DNA of 41,672 bases from an uncultured Bacteriovoracaceae bacterium. GTDB taxonomy: Bacteria > Bdellovibrionota > Bacteriovoracia > Bacteriovoracales > Bacteriovoracaceae. A program made the translations under genes and the position numbers. The stretch spans positions 1 to 41,672 of the forward strand of contig CALHLC010000054.1 of assembly GCA_938034385.1 (NCBI GenBank), read 5' to 3'. This document shows positions 9,426-18,696 of this stretch, piece after piece. The number at the start of each line of letters is the position of its first letter. Position 1 is the stretch's first letter. The notes under the pieces were generated by a model that was given only the letters and a program-made list of their open reading frames with translations, ran no database searches and was not told the DNA's origin.

Positions 9426-12400
9426 TTGAAAAAGTATAAAAAGGTTTTAGTCATTGGTTCAGGACCAATTATTATCGGCCAAGCGGCTGAATTTGATTAT
9501 TCAGGTTCACAATGTTTACAAGTTTTAAAAGAGCTTGGGATTAAAAGTATTCTTATTAATTCAAATCCTGCAACAATCATGACTGATGAGACAATGGCAG
9601 ATGTTGTGTATTTAGAACCAATCACTGATGAATTCGTAAAAAAGATTGTTATTAAAGAAAGACCAGATGCTGTCCTTAGTTCCTTTGGTGGGCAAACGGC
9701 CCTAAATATTTCAAAGTCTTTAGCTGAGTCTGGATTTTTTAGTAAATATAATGTTGATGTTTTAGGCTCTAATCTTGAAACCATTAAAACAGCAGAAGAT
9801 AGATTTTTATTTCGAGAAAAAATGATGATGATGGGCATAGCTGTTCCTGAAGGTCAGATCGTCTCGACGATGGAAAAAGGAGCTGAAGTTTTAAAAGAAT
9901 ACGGACTTCCTTTAATTATTAGACCTGCTTATACCTTAGGTGGAGCTGGTGGTGGATTAGTTCATACTGAAGAAGAGTTTCATGAAATTTTATCTAAAGG
10001 TCTTCATCTCTCATCGATTACTCAATGCTTAGTTGAAAAAAGTATTGCTGGATATAAAGAAGTTGAATATGAAGTTATTCGAGATAGAGATGATAATACG
10101 GTCATTATTTGTAACATGGAAAATATTGACCCAGTAGGAATTCACACTGGAGATAGTATTGTTATTGCTCCGTCTCAAACATTATCTGATACAGATTATC
10201 AAAACCTAAGAGACTTATCTATAAATGTTGTAAAAGCCTTGAAAATTGAAGGGGCGTGTAATGTACAACTTGCACTAGATCCTCATTCAAAAGACTGTAT
10301 TATTATTGAAGTGAACCCACGGGTAAGTAGATCTTCTGCTCTTGCTTCAAAGGCAACTGGATATCCTATTGCTAAAATTTCAACTTTCATCGCTCTTGGT
10401 CAGTGTTTAGATGAAATCATTAATCCAATTACAGGAAAAACTTATGCTTCTTTTGAACCAAGTATAGATTATATTGTTTCTAAGATTCCGCGGTGGCCAT
10501 TTGATAAGTTTCATACGGCAAATAGAAAGCTTGGTTCACAAATGAAAGCTACTGGTGAGGTCATGGCCCTTGGTAGAACTTTTGAAGAATCATTTTTAAA
10601 AGCTGTACGATCACTAGAGTTAAAATATGATCACCTGCAAGATCCCTACTTTACTGGGTGGAATAAGGAAGAACTTCTAGATTATATTGCAAAACAAGAT
10701 GATAGAAGAATCTTTGCAGTTACTGAGTTTCTTAGAATAGGTGGCGACCTTGAAGTGATCTATGAAAAAACAATGATAGATCGGTTTTTCTTAAATAAGT
10801 TTTTAAAGATTATTAAAGTAGAGCAACGACTAGCTAAAGAAGAATTAGATGAGAATTTCTTGTATTATGTAAAATCTTTAGGTTTTACTAGTAGTGCAAT
10901 AGCTCGTTTTTCTCATATTCCTATAGAGGAAGTCGAAAAGAAATTGGAGACTTATAAAATCTCACCAGTAGTTAAGTTAGTTGATTCCTGTGCTGCTGAA
11001 TTTCCTGCAGTAACTCCATATTTTTATCAAACTTATGAACAATATGATGAGTTTGAAGCTGAGCCTGAAAAGAAAATCGCAATTATAGGTTCTGGTCCTA
11101 TACGAATTGGTCAAGGAATTGAGTTTGATTATTCTTGTGTTCACTCTCTACTAGCTTGTAGAAAAAGAGGCTATAAAACCATCATGATTAATAATAATCC
11201 TGAAACTTGTTCAACAGATTTTTCTATGTCGGATAGATTATATTTTGAACCTTTATTTAATGAAGATGTTTTAAATATTTTAAAGCGAGAAAAACCTGAG
11301 GGAGTGATTGTTCAATTTGGTGGACAGACTTCTATTAATTTAGCTCAAGAAATTCATGATGCAGGTTTTAAAATTCTTGGTACGACTATAGAAAACATTT
11401 CAAAATCAGAAGATAGAAAGCAATTTGAAAAACTATTAGACGATCAAGCAATTAATAGGCCTATTGCCTTAACTTTATCTAGTAGAGATGAGTTAGATAG
11501 CATTCTACCACAACTTGTCTTTCCAGTAATGGTTAGACCTTCATTTGTTTTAGGTGGTCAGTTTATGGAGATAATCCATGAAGAAGATGATTTAAGACAA
11601 TATTTAAAACAAGATATATTAATAAACGATGATGCTCCACTTTTATTAGATCAATATATTGAAGGTCTTGAAATAGAAGTTGATGGGATTAGTGATGGAG
11701 AAAATGTATGTATTCCAGGTATTATGGAACATATTGAAAGGGCCGGAGTTCATTCTGGAGACTCGATGGCTGTTTATCCGCCGGTACGATTATTTGATAA
11801 TGTAAAAGAAACAGTTATTGAAATGACTACAAAGCTAGCAAAAGCGTTATCTATAAAAGGAATTTTTAATATTCAATATATGTATAAGAAAGGAAAAGTC
11901 TATGTAATTGAAGTTAATCCAAGAGCAAGTCGGACGGTTCCATTTTTATCAAAAATGACTGGTATCTCTATGGCCCAAGCTGCCACTGATTTAATGTTAG
12001 GAGCGAACTTTCATGATATTGGTTTAGTTAATGGATTATATAAAACTCCAGATTTTTTCTCTGTAAAAGTTCCTGTTTTTTCTTTTGATAAATTAATAGG
12101 AGTTGAACCAGCTCTTGGCCCTGAAATGAAATCTACCGGAGAAGTTATCGGAAGAGATAAGAGTTTATCGCTTGCCTTATATAAAGGTTTATTGGCTGCT
12201 GGGATAGAATTACCTCATTATGGAAACGTACTCTTTACTTTATCGGATCGAGATAAGGATGAGACTATAGATCTAGTGGAAAAGTTTGAAAGACTTGGTT
12301 TTCTTCTTCATGCAACCGAAGGAACTGCAAAGTATATTAAAGATAAAACTGGGTTTGATGTGAAAGTTGTTCCTAAAATAGGTAGTGCTGAATATAACCT

Positions 12401-12596
12401 CGAAAATTATATTTTAGATGGGAAGCTTGATGCGATCATTAACACTCTCTCTAAAGGAAAAAAATCAAATACTGATGGGTTTTACTTAAGAAGAGCAGCT
12501 ATGGAGAGAAAGATACCTTGCTTCACATCTATTGATACGGCTCGAGTCTTTGCTGATGTCATTGAGTATAGAAAAAAACAAGAGATGAGTGTGTGA
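9426..12596 (+). CDS. carB: Carbamoyl-phosphate synthase, large subunit (TTG start)
   Basis: CarB makes carbamoyl phosphate from bicarbonate, ammonia and two ATP, for both pyrimidines and arginine. The 1056 residues show the internal duplication: SGPIIIGQAAEFDYSG in the first half, SGPIRIGQGIEFDYSC near residue 550 in the second. Each half has an ATP-grasp domain (RPAYTLGGAGGG; RPSFVLGGQ). A C-terminal MGS-like allosteric domain (about 925-1056) would bind UMP, IMP or ornithine. Only TTG is available as start. It directly follows the carA TAA, with GGAG six bases before it at the end of carA. The 3' end overlaps pyrF by four bases (GTGA). Confidence 0.97.
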   Translation: MKKYKKVLVIGSGPIIIGQAAEFDYSGSQCLQVLKELGIKSILINSNPATIMTDETMADVVYLEPITDEFVKKIVIKERPDAVLSSFGGQTALNISKSLAESGFFSKYNVDVLGSNLETIKTAEDRFLFREKMMMMGIAVPEGQIVSTMEKGAEVLKEYGLPLIIRPAYTLGGAGGGLVHTEEEFHEILSKGLHLSSITQCLVEKSIAGYKEVEYEVIRDRDDNTVIICNMENIDPVGIHTGDSIVIAPSQTLSDTDYQNLRDLSINVVKALKIEGACNVQLALDPHSKDCIIIEVNPRVSRSSALASKATGYPIAKISTFIALGQCLDEIINPITGKTYASFEPSIDYIVSKIPRWPFDKFHTANRKLGSQMKATGEVMALGRTFEESFLKAVRSLELKYDHLQDPYFTGWNKEELLDYIAKQDDRRIFAVTEFLRIGGDLEVIYEKTMIDRFFLNKFLKIIKVEQRLAKEELDENFLYYVKSLGFTSSAIARFSHIPIEEVEKKLETYKISPVVKLVDSCAAEFPAVTPYFYQTYEQYDEFEAEPEKKIAIIGSGPIRIGQGIEFDYSCVHSLLACRKRGYKTIMINNNPETCSTDFSMSDRLYFEPLFNEDVLNILKREKPEGVIVQFGGQTSINLAQEIHDAGFKILGTTIENISKSEDRKQFEKLLDDQAINRPIALTLSSRDELDSILPQLVFPVMVRPSFVLGGQFMEIIHEEDDLRQYLKQDILINDDAPLLLDQYIEGLEIEVDGISDGENVCIPGIMEHIERAGVHSGDSMAVYPPVRLFDNVKETVIEMTTKLAKALSIKGIFNIQYMYKKGKVYVIEVNPRASRTVPFLSKMTGISMAQAATDLMLGANFHDIGLVNGLYKTPDFFSVKVPVFSFDKLIGVEPALGPEMKSTGEVIGRDKSLSLALYKGLLAAGIELPHYGNVLFTLSDRDKDETIDLVEKFERLGFLLHATEGTAKYIKDKTGFDVKVVPKIGSAEYNLENYILDGKLDAIINTLSKGKKSNTDGFYLRRAAMERKIPCFTSIDTARVFADVIEYRKKQEMSV

Positions 12597-13270
12597 TAAA
12601 TAAAACAATTGTTGCCTTAGATTTTCCAGACTTAGAGTCTACAAAGAAATTTGTAGATAAAGTAGGGAGTGAAATTGAATTTGTAAAAGTTGGCATGCAA
12701 TTATTTTATTCAGAAGGTTATAAAGTCATCGAGTATTTAAAAGATAAAAATTATAAAATTTTTTTAGATTTAAAACTTCATGATATACCAACGACAGTTT
12801 CAAAGAGTTTGAAAGTCATTGATAAGTTAAATATTGAAATGGTTAATGTCCATGTTCTTGGTGGGTATGAGATGCTAAAAAGGGCCCAAGAGTCACTTTC
12901 TAATACCTCTTTATTAGGAGTGACTGTTTTAACAAGTCATGACCAAAAAGAGATTAGTGAGCTCTCATTAACTAAGGATATTGCTAGTTTAGTTTGTGAT
13001 TATCATGACTTGGCTTATAAAGCAGGTCTGTCTGGGATAGTTTGTTCAGCGCAGGACCTAGAGCACTTCAGTGTTAAAGAAGGTTTCTTCTATGTCACTC
13101 CAGGAATCAGGTTAAATCAAAATCATGATGATCAAAAAAGAGTAATGAAGCCTCGTGATGCTTTTGACAATGGGTCTACTCATATTGTGATAGGGCGTGA
13201 AATTACAACTGTTCAAGATCCACTTGGATTCTTGGATCAACTCAAGGAGCATTATGAAAGAGATTGCTAG
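12593..13270 (+). CDS. pyrF: Orotidine 5'-phosphate decarboxylase
   Basis: PyrF removes CO2 from OMP to give UMP, the last step of the pathway. The 225 residues form the short bacterial type. IVALDFPD begins the first strand. FLDLKLHDIPTTV is the signature carrying the catalytic Asp-Lys-Asp array (DxKxxD). VTPGIRL and HIVIGREIT bind the phosphate. The start is GTG, overlapping the TGA of carB; the first residues after it match the family N-terminus, so no longer form is expected. The pyrE start lies within its last codons. Confidence 0.95.
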   Translation: MINKTIVALDFPDLESTKKFVDKVGSEIEFVKVGMQLFYSEGYKVIEYLKDKNYKIFLDLKLHDIPTTVSKSLKVIDKLNIEMVNVHVLGGYEMLKRAQESLSNTSLLGVTVLTSHDQKEISELSLTKDIASLVCDYHDLAYKAGLSGIVCSAQDLEHFSVKEGFFYVTPGIRLNQNHDDQKRVMKPRDAFDNGSTHIVIGREITTVQDPLGFLDQLKEHYERDC

Positions 13271-13835
13271 AGAGTTAGTTGAAATTAATGCTTTTAATAT
13301 AAGTGAAGTTGGTTATTTATGGGCCAGCGGAATTAGATCACCATTTTATTGTGATAATAGAAAAATTTTATCATACCCATCTTTATGGAAAAAAATTGTT
13401 AAATTATTTTGTGAGCAATTACAAGACCATGAATTTGACGGGATTGCAGGTGTTGCCACAGCAGGCATTCCACATGCTAGTGCTATTGCTTATGAAATGA
13501 ATTGTCCTTTAATCTATGTGAGATCCAGTGCTAAGGAGCATGGTAGAAAAAATCAAATAGAAGGTGATGTTAAAGATATTAAATCTGTTGCTCTTATTGA
13601 AGATTTATTCTCAACAGGAGGAAGTGCTCTTAAAGCCGCTAAGGCCTTAGAATCAAATGGCATCGAAGTCAAAGTCATAGCTTCAATCTTTAGTTATGAA
13701 TTAAAATCGTTACGTGAAAATTTTCAAGATTATAAATATTTTAGTCTTTTAAATGTAGATGATATGATTTCGATTCATAATCTTGATCAGAAAAAATTAG
13801 CTTTAGTAGAGAGCTTTTTAAAAGAGTTAAGATAA
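13254..13835 (+). CDS. pyrE: Orotate phosphoribosyltransferase
   Basis: PyrE transfers PRPP phosphoribose to orotate to form OMP, the step before PyrF. The 193-residue product has the type I phosphoribosyltransferase PRPP motif VALIEDLFSTGGSALKAA and the early SGIRSPFYCDNR that contacts orotate. I chose the ATG at 13254 over in-frame upstream codons. AAGGAG stands just before it, within pyrF. The residues from this ATG (KEIARELVEI) match the start of the family, and the extra upstream codons are the pyrF reading region in another frame. It overlaps pyrF by 17 bases and is followed with no gap by pyrD. Confidence 0.94.
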   Translation: MKEIARELVEINAFNISEVGYLWASGIRSPFYCDNRKILSYPSLWKKIVKLFCEQLQDHEFDGIAGVATAGIPHASAIAYEMNCPLIYVRSSAKEHGRKNQIEGDVKDIKSVALIEDLFSTGGSALKAAKALESNGIEVKVIASIFSYELKSLRENFQDYKYFSLLNVDDMISIHNLDQKKLALVESFLKELR

Positions 13836-14804
13836 GTGTACGAAGTATTTAAAAAACTATTATTTCAAATTGACCCAGAAGTTGCTCATGACTTTACGCT
13901 TAAACAGTTTTCTAAAAATCCATTTTATTTAAAAAGAATGTTTCCCGGGATAGACCCTAATGAAATGGCTGAAGTGAAAAGTGATAATATGACTTGGAGA
14001 AATAGGCTAGGACTGGCTGCTGGGTTTGATAAAAACGCGATAGCCCTAGATTTTTTAAATCACTTAGGTTTTGGTGCGATAGAAATTGGAACTGTGACTT
14101 TGAAGGCCCAGGAAGGTAATGAAAGACCGAGAATGTGGAGGCATCCTGAAGAATTCTCACTTAGGAATGCTTTAGGTTTCCCATGTAAGGGAGCAGGCTT
14201 TGTTAAAGAAAATACAAAGTTATATGACGGAGCAGCAACTTTAGGGATTAATGTCGGAAAAAATAAAAACACTTCCTTAGATGATTGTGCTAGCGAGTAT
14301 AGAGAATTAGTTAAAATCTTTGAAGAAGATGCAGGGTATTTAGTTATTAATATCTCTAGTCCAAATACAAAAAATTTAAGAAAGCTTCAAGATCAAGTAT
14401 TTTTAAAAGAAATCTTGGATGAAGTTAATCAAGAGAGAAGATTAGGTGTTCCTTTATATATAAAAATTTCTCCTGATGAAGATTGGAGCGATTCAGATAC
14501 CTTTGTTGAGTTTTTAATAGAGGAGAATGTTCAAGGCCTAGTGTGTACCAATACAACCATTCGTAAGGATTGGGGAAGAGGAGGTGCATCGGGAGGTTGT
14601 TTAAAAGCTATTGCTCGAGAGACTCAAAAGAAGTTTTTGGAGAGCTCAAGAAAATTTTCTCAGTTTGATATTATTGCAGCCGGTGGAATCAGTGAGAGAG
14701 AAGACTTAGAAGACTTACATGATGCAGGGTGTGATTTCTTTCAGGTTTATACTGCATTGGTCTATAAAGGTCCTTCTATATTAGATCTAGGTAGGACTTT
14801 CTAA
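13836..14804 (+). CDS. pyrD: Dihydroorotate dehydrogenase, quinone type (class 2)
   Basis: PyrD oxidises dihydroorotate to orotate using FMN and passes electrons to membrane quinone. The 322 residues begin with the short amphipathic helix typical of class 2 (FKKLLFQIDPEVAHDFTL), which touches the membrane. They continue with GLAAGFDKNAIALDFL (FMN site), GTVTLKAQEGNERPRMWR, and NISSPNTKNLRKLQ with the catalytic Ser loop. CTNTTI and AAGGI near the end also bind FMN. The start is GTG immediately after the pyrE TAA. It is the last gene of the run that begins at purB; a hairpin overlaps its stop. Confidence 0.95.
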   Translation: MYEVFKKLLFQIDPEVAHDFTLKQFSKNPFYLKRMFPGIDPNEMAEVKSDNMTWRNRLGLAAGFDKNAIALDFLNHLGFGAIEIGTVTLKAQEGNERPRMWRHPEEFSLRNALGFPCKGAGFVKENTKLYDGAATLGINVGKNKNTSLDDCASEYRELVKIFEEDAGYLVINISSPNTKNLRKLQDQVFLKEILDEVNQERRLGVPLYIKISPDEDWSDSDTFVEFLIEENVQGLVCTNTTIRKDWGRGGASGGCLKAIARETQKKFLESSRKFSQFDIIAAGGISEREDLEDLHDAGCDFFQVYTALVYKGPSILDLGRTF

Positions 14805-14841
14805 GATGTCGATAAAGAAATATAATTGTTTCTTACATCTT
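14803..14841 (+). terminator. Possible hairpin terminator after pyrD
   Basis: AAGATGT (14803-14809) can pair with ACATCTT (14835-14841). Inside that, AAAGAAA can pair with a TTTCTT, with a bulge on the left arm. The structure overlaps the pyrD stop codon, where the operon should end, but no clear run of T follows. It may be a weak terminator or an mRNA-end stabiliser. Confidence 0.3.
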
Positions 14842-14900
14842 ATTTACATTATCTGCCTTAAAACTTACTTTTCAACTCAAGATCAAGAAAGGAATATCTA

Positions 14901-15827
14901 ATAAAAAGTTTTAAAGTTTTATTTTTATCAGTCTGCTTACTAGGCCTAAATTCTCATAGTGAGATTATAGATGGAGATATAGTTAAGTCTAAGGATTATC
15001 AAAGCGTTGTAGGGTTAGCTATTTCAACAGCTACTGGTTCAGGAATTTGTACTGCGACTTTATTATCAACTCAGACTCTTCTAACAGCAGCACATTGTGT
15101 TCTTAGTTTTGAAAAAAATAGACTTACCGGCAAAGAAGAGCCTTCTTTTAATGATATTGTTGTAAAGGTCATACTTAATAAAAAAGTAATTTCTATTCCT
15201 GTGAAAACAAAAGATATTCATGTAAATCCAGAATCTGCAAGTTATGATAAAGAGACGAAGAAATATATTATTAATCCTATGGCAGACCTTGCAGTCATTA
15301 CATTTAAAAAGAATTATAAGCTTAAAAACATAAAGTTTCCAAAGATATTAGTGTCTAAGCATCCGGTATCTCTTGTTCATAAGAGAGATTATGATTCATC
15401 ACTTAGTTTAGAAGAATTATATAACTTAGAGTTTAGAAAATATGTTGCAGTTGGATATGGAGTAAATAGTTTCTTTAGTGCACCCGATGCCCCAATTGTT
15501 AAGAGATCTGGATTCATGAAATTATTGCCATTTCACGAGATTGGTGATCATAAACATAAACAACCATTACAAACATTACCTAATGATTATTTAAATAAAG
15601 ATGAAAATGATTATGCTAAGCAAACTGGGAATGGAGATTCAGGTGGTCCATTGTTTGATAAACTTGGAAACCTTGTTGGAGTAACTCATGGAGGATATCA
15701 GTTTGATGTAAGTAAAGAAAGTTCATTATCAAACTCAGTTTTTGTACCTTTATATCAAGATCAAAATATTGTATTTTTTGATTCACTGATGAAAAAAGGT
15801 AAAGTTAAGATCGGTTATTTCAAATAG
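14901..15827 (+). CDS. Exported trypsin-like serine protease (S1 family), apparent ATA start
   Basis: The reading frame holds a complete chymotrypsin-fold protease: His65 in LLTAAHCV, Asp129 in MADLAVITF and Ser247 in GNGDSGGPLF. Ahead of these is a textbook signal peptide, KSFKVLFLSVCLLGLNSHS. No ATG, GTG or TTG lies in frame between the upstream stop and the GTG at 15201. A GTG start would leave out the signal peptide and His65. The codon before the signal peptide is ATA at 14901, with AAAGGA about seven bases upstream, exactly where a start should be. So either ATA is used as a rare start, or the gene lost its ATG by one base change. A TTTACA at 14843 with a poor -10 17 bases later is a weak promoter candidate. 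An exported protease fits a predatory or degradative life. Confidence 0.75.
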   Translation: MKSFKVLFLSVCLLGLNSHSEIIDGDIVKSKDYQSVVGLAISTATGSGICTATLLSTQTLLTAAHCVLSFEKNRLTGKEEPSFNDIVVKVILNKKVISIPVKTKDIHVNPESASYDKETKKYIINPMADLAVITFKKNYKLKNIKFPKILVSKHPVSLVHKRDYDSSLSLEELYNLEFRKYVAVGYGVNSFFSAPDAPIVKRSGFMKLLPFHEIGDHKHKQPLQTLPNDYLNKDENDYAKQTGNGDSGGPLFDKLGNLVGVTHGGYQFDVSKESSLSNSVFVPLYQDQNIVFFDSLMKKGKVKIGYFK

Positions 15828-15838
15828 AGAACATTATG

Positions 15839-15861
15839 GCCTGTCTAGAAAATAGACAGGC
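15839..15861 (+). terminator. Stem-loop downstream of the trypsin-like protease gene
   Basis: GCCTGTCTA-GAAAA-TAGACAGGC is a perfect 9-bp stem with a 5-base loop, starting 11 bases after the protease stop. It is followed by TGTAAAAAATACTATTTTT, so the T-run is not adjacent to the stem. It is most likely the terminator of the protease gene, and it insulates the lipoprotein gene that follows. Confidence 0.6.
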
Positions 15862-15915
15862 TGTAAAAAATACTATTTTTCACCAATATTATTCAGTAGA
15901 TAGTAAAATTAGAAG

Positions 15916-16818
15916 ATGAAGTTAGTTCTACTTTTATTGATACTTTTAGGTTGTGGACAACACCAACCTAGTCTTTTGGTTGAAGAAGATGGAAAGTATC
16001 AAGATAAAGAAGTATCTCCGAAGCCAGTTGAAGAAATTGAAGATCATTATGATCCAGCAACAAAGCTCGATCTTAGCTTTTCAACTCCTGATAATCTTCC
16101 CGAAGATTTTATAAATTATGGTGATACTTGTGAACAAGCACAAGGAGAAAGAGAATTCAACTATTATGCTACTAAGATTGAAGATCTTGGAGGCAATAGT
16201 GTTAATCCATATATTAATGATACTTATAGTGATGATATAATTGGTTTTGATAAGTATTTAGATGATAGTGGGATTAAGCACTTTAGTGCTAAAGAAGTAG
16301 CTGAGTCTGGACGAGCTTCTATTTTAAAAAAATGTAAGATGAAAAATTTATTACCCCCTAAAGGTTGTTGGGTTAGATCTGCTGTCTTATTACTAATGGC
16401 CGAAAAAATACGTTCTCATATAGGACGTCCTATTCTTGTCACAAGTCATTATAGAAATAAATGTTATAACAAAGGTCTTTATGAGGCCCTTGATAAAAAA
16501 GAAGTTAATAGTGATCACTTATTAGCAAGATCGATTGATTTAAGTGTTAATGATAGTCGAATAGGAAAAATTGAAGTTAGAAGGAAGATTCAAAGCTATC
16601 TTTGTGATAATTTCTGGTTTGATCGATATTATAACTCGATTTTTAATTATTATCCTTATGAACCTAATATTTCTGCTGGGTTTGGAACTACTCAGATTCA
16701 TTTAGGGCTAGATTCACCTAAAGGGAAAAGGGCCTGGTCTTATAATGGTGCGAGTATTTTAGCAGAGCCTGAATCTCGAAAATGTTTTTATGATGATAAA
16801 ATCATTCTTCCTCAATAA
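15916..16818 (+). CDS. Lipoprotein with M15-type (D-Ala-D-Ala carboxypeptidase-like) metallopeptidase domain
   Basis: This 300-residue protein has a short lipoprotein signal, with Leu-rich core and lipobox LLGC (Cys13). An acidic linker follows. The C-terminal half fits peptidase family M15: VTSHYRNKCYNKGL corresponds to the 'SGYRS..N' segment. SDHLLARSIDLS gives zinc ligands His201 and Asp208, and TTQIHLGLD gives the third, His262. Enzymes of this family cut D-amino-acid-containing peptide links in peptidoglycan. As a lipoprotein it would sit on the inner or outer membrane and act on the wall of its own cell or of prey. AGAAG lies directly before the ATG. Extra Cys residues (such as 140, 151 and 183) suggest disulfides. 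Confidence 0.65.
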   Translation: MKLVLLLLILLGCGQHQPSLLVEEDGKYQDKEVSPKPVEEIEDHYDPATKLDLSFSTPDNLPEDFINYGDTCEQAQGEREFNYYATKIEDLGGNSVNPYINDTYSDDIIGFDKYLDDSGIKHFSAKEVAESGRASILKKCKMKNLLPPKGCWVRSAVLLLMAEKIRSHIGRPILVTSHYRNKCYNKGLYEALDKKEVNSDHLLARSIDLSVNDSRIGKIEVRRKIQSYLCDNFWFDRYYNSIFNYYPYEPNISAGFGTTQIHLGLDSPKGKRAWSYNGASILAEPESRKCFYDDKIILPQ

Positions 16819-16904
16819 ATCTTTCAGTGTTTAGTTCTTTTACAATGATTTATAATTTTTATAACTTAAAGTAGAGAATAGGTAAGAGATGATAAAATTT
16901 AAAC

Positions 16905-17762
16905 ATGAATATCTTCAGATTTGTAAGTGTTTTTATTCTTAGTTTAAATGTTTTTGGTTCAGACATTTTTGGATCTACTAACTTAAATAATCCCATCCAA
17001 AATGCACTTAATAGAAATGTTCCAGTATTAGTAAAGTTTGAAATGAGTAGAGGATGTGCACCTTGTATCGCACTGGATCGAATTATTGATGAAAACTTAG
17101 ATAAAGACAAGATGGAAGTCGCAACTATAGATCTGTTAAGAGTAAATAGAATAAAAAGAAAAAGAGTGAAGAATTGTTCTATCTATAATGATCAAGGTGA
17201 TGTTGATCAAGATGAAACTTTGTATTCCAAGTTTGTTACTTGTTTGTACATTATCGCTGGAACACCTGCATATTTATTTCTTGATCCAAGCAAAGAGACT
17301 GTCCTTAGCTTAGACGGCAATAACTATAATAGGTTAAAGTACAAAGATCTTCTTGGCAAAATAGTATATGATAAATTCAATCCTAATGATTCTAATTCAA
17401 CTAAAGAAGTAATTAATCATTTTCAAAAAATATATTCTAGAGATGACCATGGGAGTAGTATTTCTCTAAAGAGTATTTATTCAAAATTCATAAACCCTAG
17501 TGAGGGAGAAAGCTTAAATCAAGATAATAATTCACTATTGGATAAACATAATGAACTAAGAGGTTTTGAATTGAGATTAAAGGACTTTGAACTAGAATTG
17601 AAATTGAGAGAATCTAAAATAAAATTTTCTGAAGAGAATTTAAAGAGAGATAAAGAATCCTATAAGAGGAACTTAAATATTTTAAACGAACGTCTATCTA
17701 AGGTTATAAAAAGAGAGAACGAAGTTATGAGGTTGCAACTAAAATTAAAAAATACTAGATAG
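16905..17762 (+). CDS. Exported thioredoxin-fold protein with C-terminal coiled coil
   Basis: This 285-residue protein has a signal peptide ending at about 18 (FILSLNVFG). A thioredoxin-like domain follows: VPVLVKFEMSRGC51-A-P-C54 is the active-site CxxC after the second strand, and AGTPAYLFLD carries the cis-Pro loop. An insert between them contains two further Cys (KNCSIYN and VTCLYI). The last ~75 residues are almost entirely charged, with heptad-like Leu/Phe spacing (LRLKDFELELKLRE), so a long coiled coil is likely. It probably handles disulfides or senses redox outside the cytoplasm. The partner is unknown. No strong ribosome site stands before the ATG. It ends three bases from the convergent purM stop. 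Confidence 0.65.
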   Translation: MNIFRFVSVFILSLNVFGSDIFGSTNLNNPIQNALNRNVPVLVKFEMSRGCAPCIALDRIIDENLDKDKMEVATIDLLRVNRIKRKRVKNCSIYNDQGDVDQDETLYSKFVTCLYIIAGTPAYLFLDPSKETVLSLDGNNYNRLKYKDLLGKIVYDKFNPNDSNSTKEVINHFQKIYSRDDHGSSISLKSIYSKFINPSEGESLNQDNNSLLDKHNELRGFELRLKDFELELKLRESKIKFSEENLKRDKESYKRNLNILNERLSKVIKRENEVMRLQLKLKNTR

Positions 17763-17765
17763 TAC

Positions 17766-18686
17766 TTAGTTAACTTTACCCAGGATGATAGCATTGCTTG
17801 GAAGATCATTCTCTGACTTTTCATTAACAATTAAAACAAGACCAATTCCCATATTAAATGTTCTTCTCATTTGAACGTCGTCTAACTTACTTCTACTTTG
17901 CAACTCTTGAAAAAGTGGAATCTTCGGTAGGTTATCTACACTATAAGAATAATCTGAATTTATTCTTTGAATATTTTCAAATCCTCCACCAGTAATATGA
18001 GCAATTCCATGTATCATTTTAGGTTGCTCTTTTAAAAGTGTGAGTATTTGATTTGAATAAATAGTTGTAGGTGTTAAGCACTTCTTTAATAATTCTGTTT
18101 CATTTTTACTTATGAGTTTTCTGATTAGTGAAAAGCCATTTGAGTGAGGGCCACTTGATGGGAGTCCTACTATAAGGTTATTCTTCTTTACCTTTGACCC
18201 ATCAATTATTCTTGATTTAGAAACTTCGCCAACACAAAACCCTGCAAGATCATATTCTTCATTATTATACATCCCAGGCATTTCAGCTGTTTCTCCACCC
18301 ATCAGTGCTATATTATTTTGCTCACATGCTTTGGCTATTCCTCTCACAACTTCAGTGTGTATAGTTAGATCTAGCTTGCCAGTTGCTAGATAATCTAGGA
18401 AGAAAAGAGGCTTTGCCCCAACACATACTAAATCATTCACACACATGGCTACTAAATCTTGACCTATAGTATGATGAATACCTAAATCTAGAGCAAGCTT
18501 TAGCTTAGTGCCAACTCCATCTGTTGCAGCAGCTAAGTACTTTTCACCTTGATCATAAAGGGCACAAAACCCTCCAATACCAGCAGCAACATTTTTATTT
18601 AAAGTTTTTTTAGAAAAAGGCTTTATTCTTTCAACAAAGAGATCACCTTTCGTAATATCTACTCCAGCATCTTTATATGTAATCAT
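17766..18686 (-). CDS. purM: Phosphoribosylformylglycinamidine cyclo-ligase (AIR synthetase)
   Basis: PurM closes the imidazole ring, turning FGAM into AIR with ATP. The 306 residues start with MITYKDAGVDI and hold the family marks AAATDGVGTKLKLA, QDLVAMCVNDLVCVGAKPLFFLDY, MGGETAEMPGMY and GLPSSGPHSNGFSL. The fold is that of the PurM/PurL superfamily. It is shorter than the usual ~345 because the C-terminus ends soon after MGIGLVLIV; no frameshift is evident. AGGAG lies seven bases before the ATG. It is the last gene of the minus-strand purine operon, 10 bases after purH. Confidence 0.96.
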   Translation of the reverse strand: MITYKDAGVDITKGDLFVERIKPFSKKTLNKNVAAGIGGFCALYDQGEKYLAAATDGVGTKLKLALDLGIHHTIGQDLVAMCVNDLVCVGAKPLFFLDYLATGKLDLTIHTEVVRGIAKACEQNNIALMGGETAEMPGMYNNEEYDLAGFCVGEVSKSRIIDGSKVKKNNLIVGLPSSGPHSNGFSLIRKLISKNETELLKKCLTPTTIYSNQILTLLKEQPKMIHGIAHITGGGFENIQRINSDYSYSVDNLPKIPLFQELQSRSKLDDVQMRRTFNMGIGLVLIVNEKSENDLPSNAIILGKVN

Positions 18687-18696
18687 TTTTTTTCTC

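Noticed and set aside
9497-9838. Minus-strand open frame inside carB (113 codons)
   Set aside because: Complementary shadow of the first carB ATP-grasp region; composition is that of antisense.
13197-13253. Longer pyrE from an in-frame start upstream
   Set aside because: These codons lie inside pyrF, do not resemble the family N-terminus, and the ATG at 13254 has AAGGAG in place.
15201-15827. Trypsin-like gene starting at GTG 15201
   Set aside because: It would lack the signal peptide and the catalytic His, both of which are present in frame upstream.
15839-15861. Hairpin as a repeat unit of an array
   Set aside because: It occurs once; the similar TGACTA/TAGTCA repeat at 4861 differs in arms and setting.
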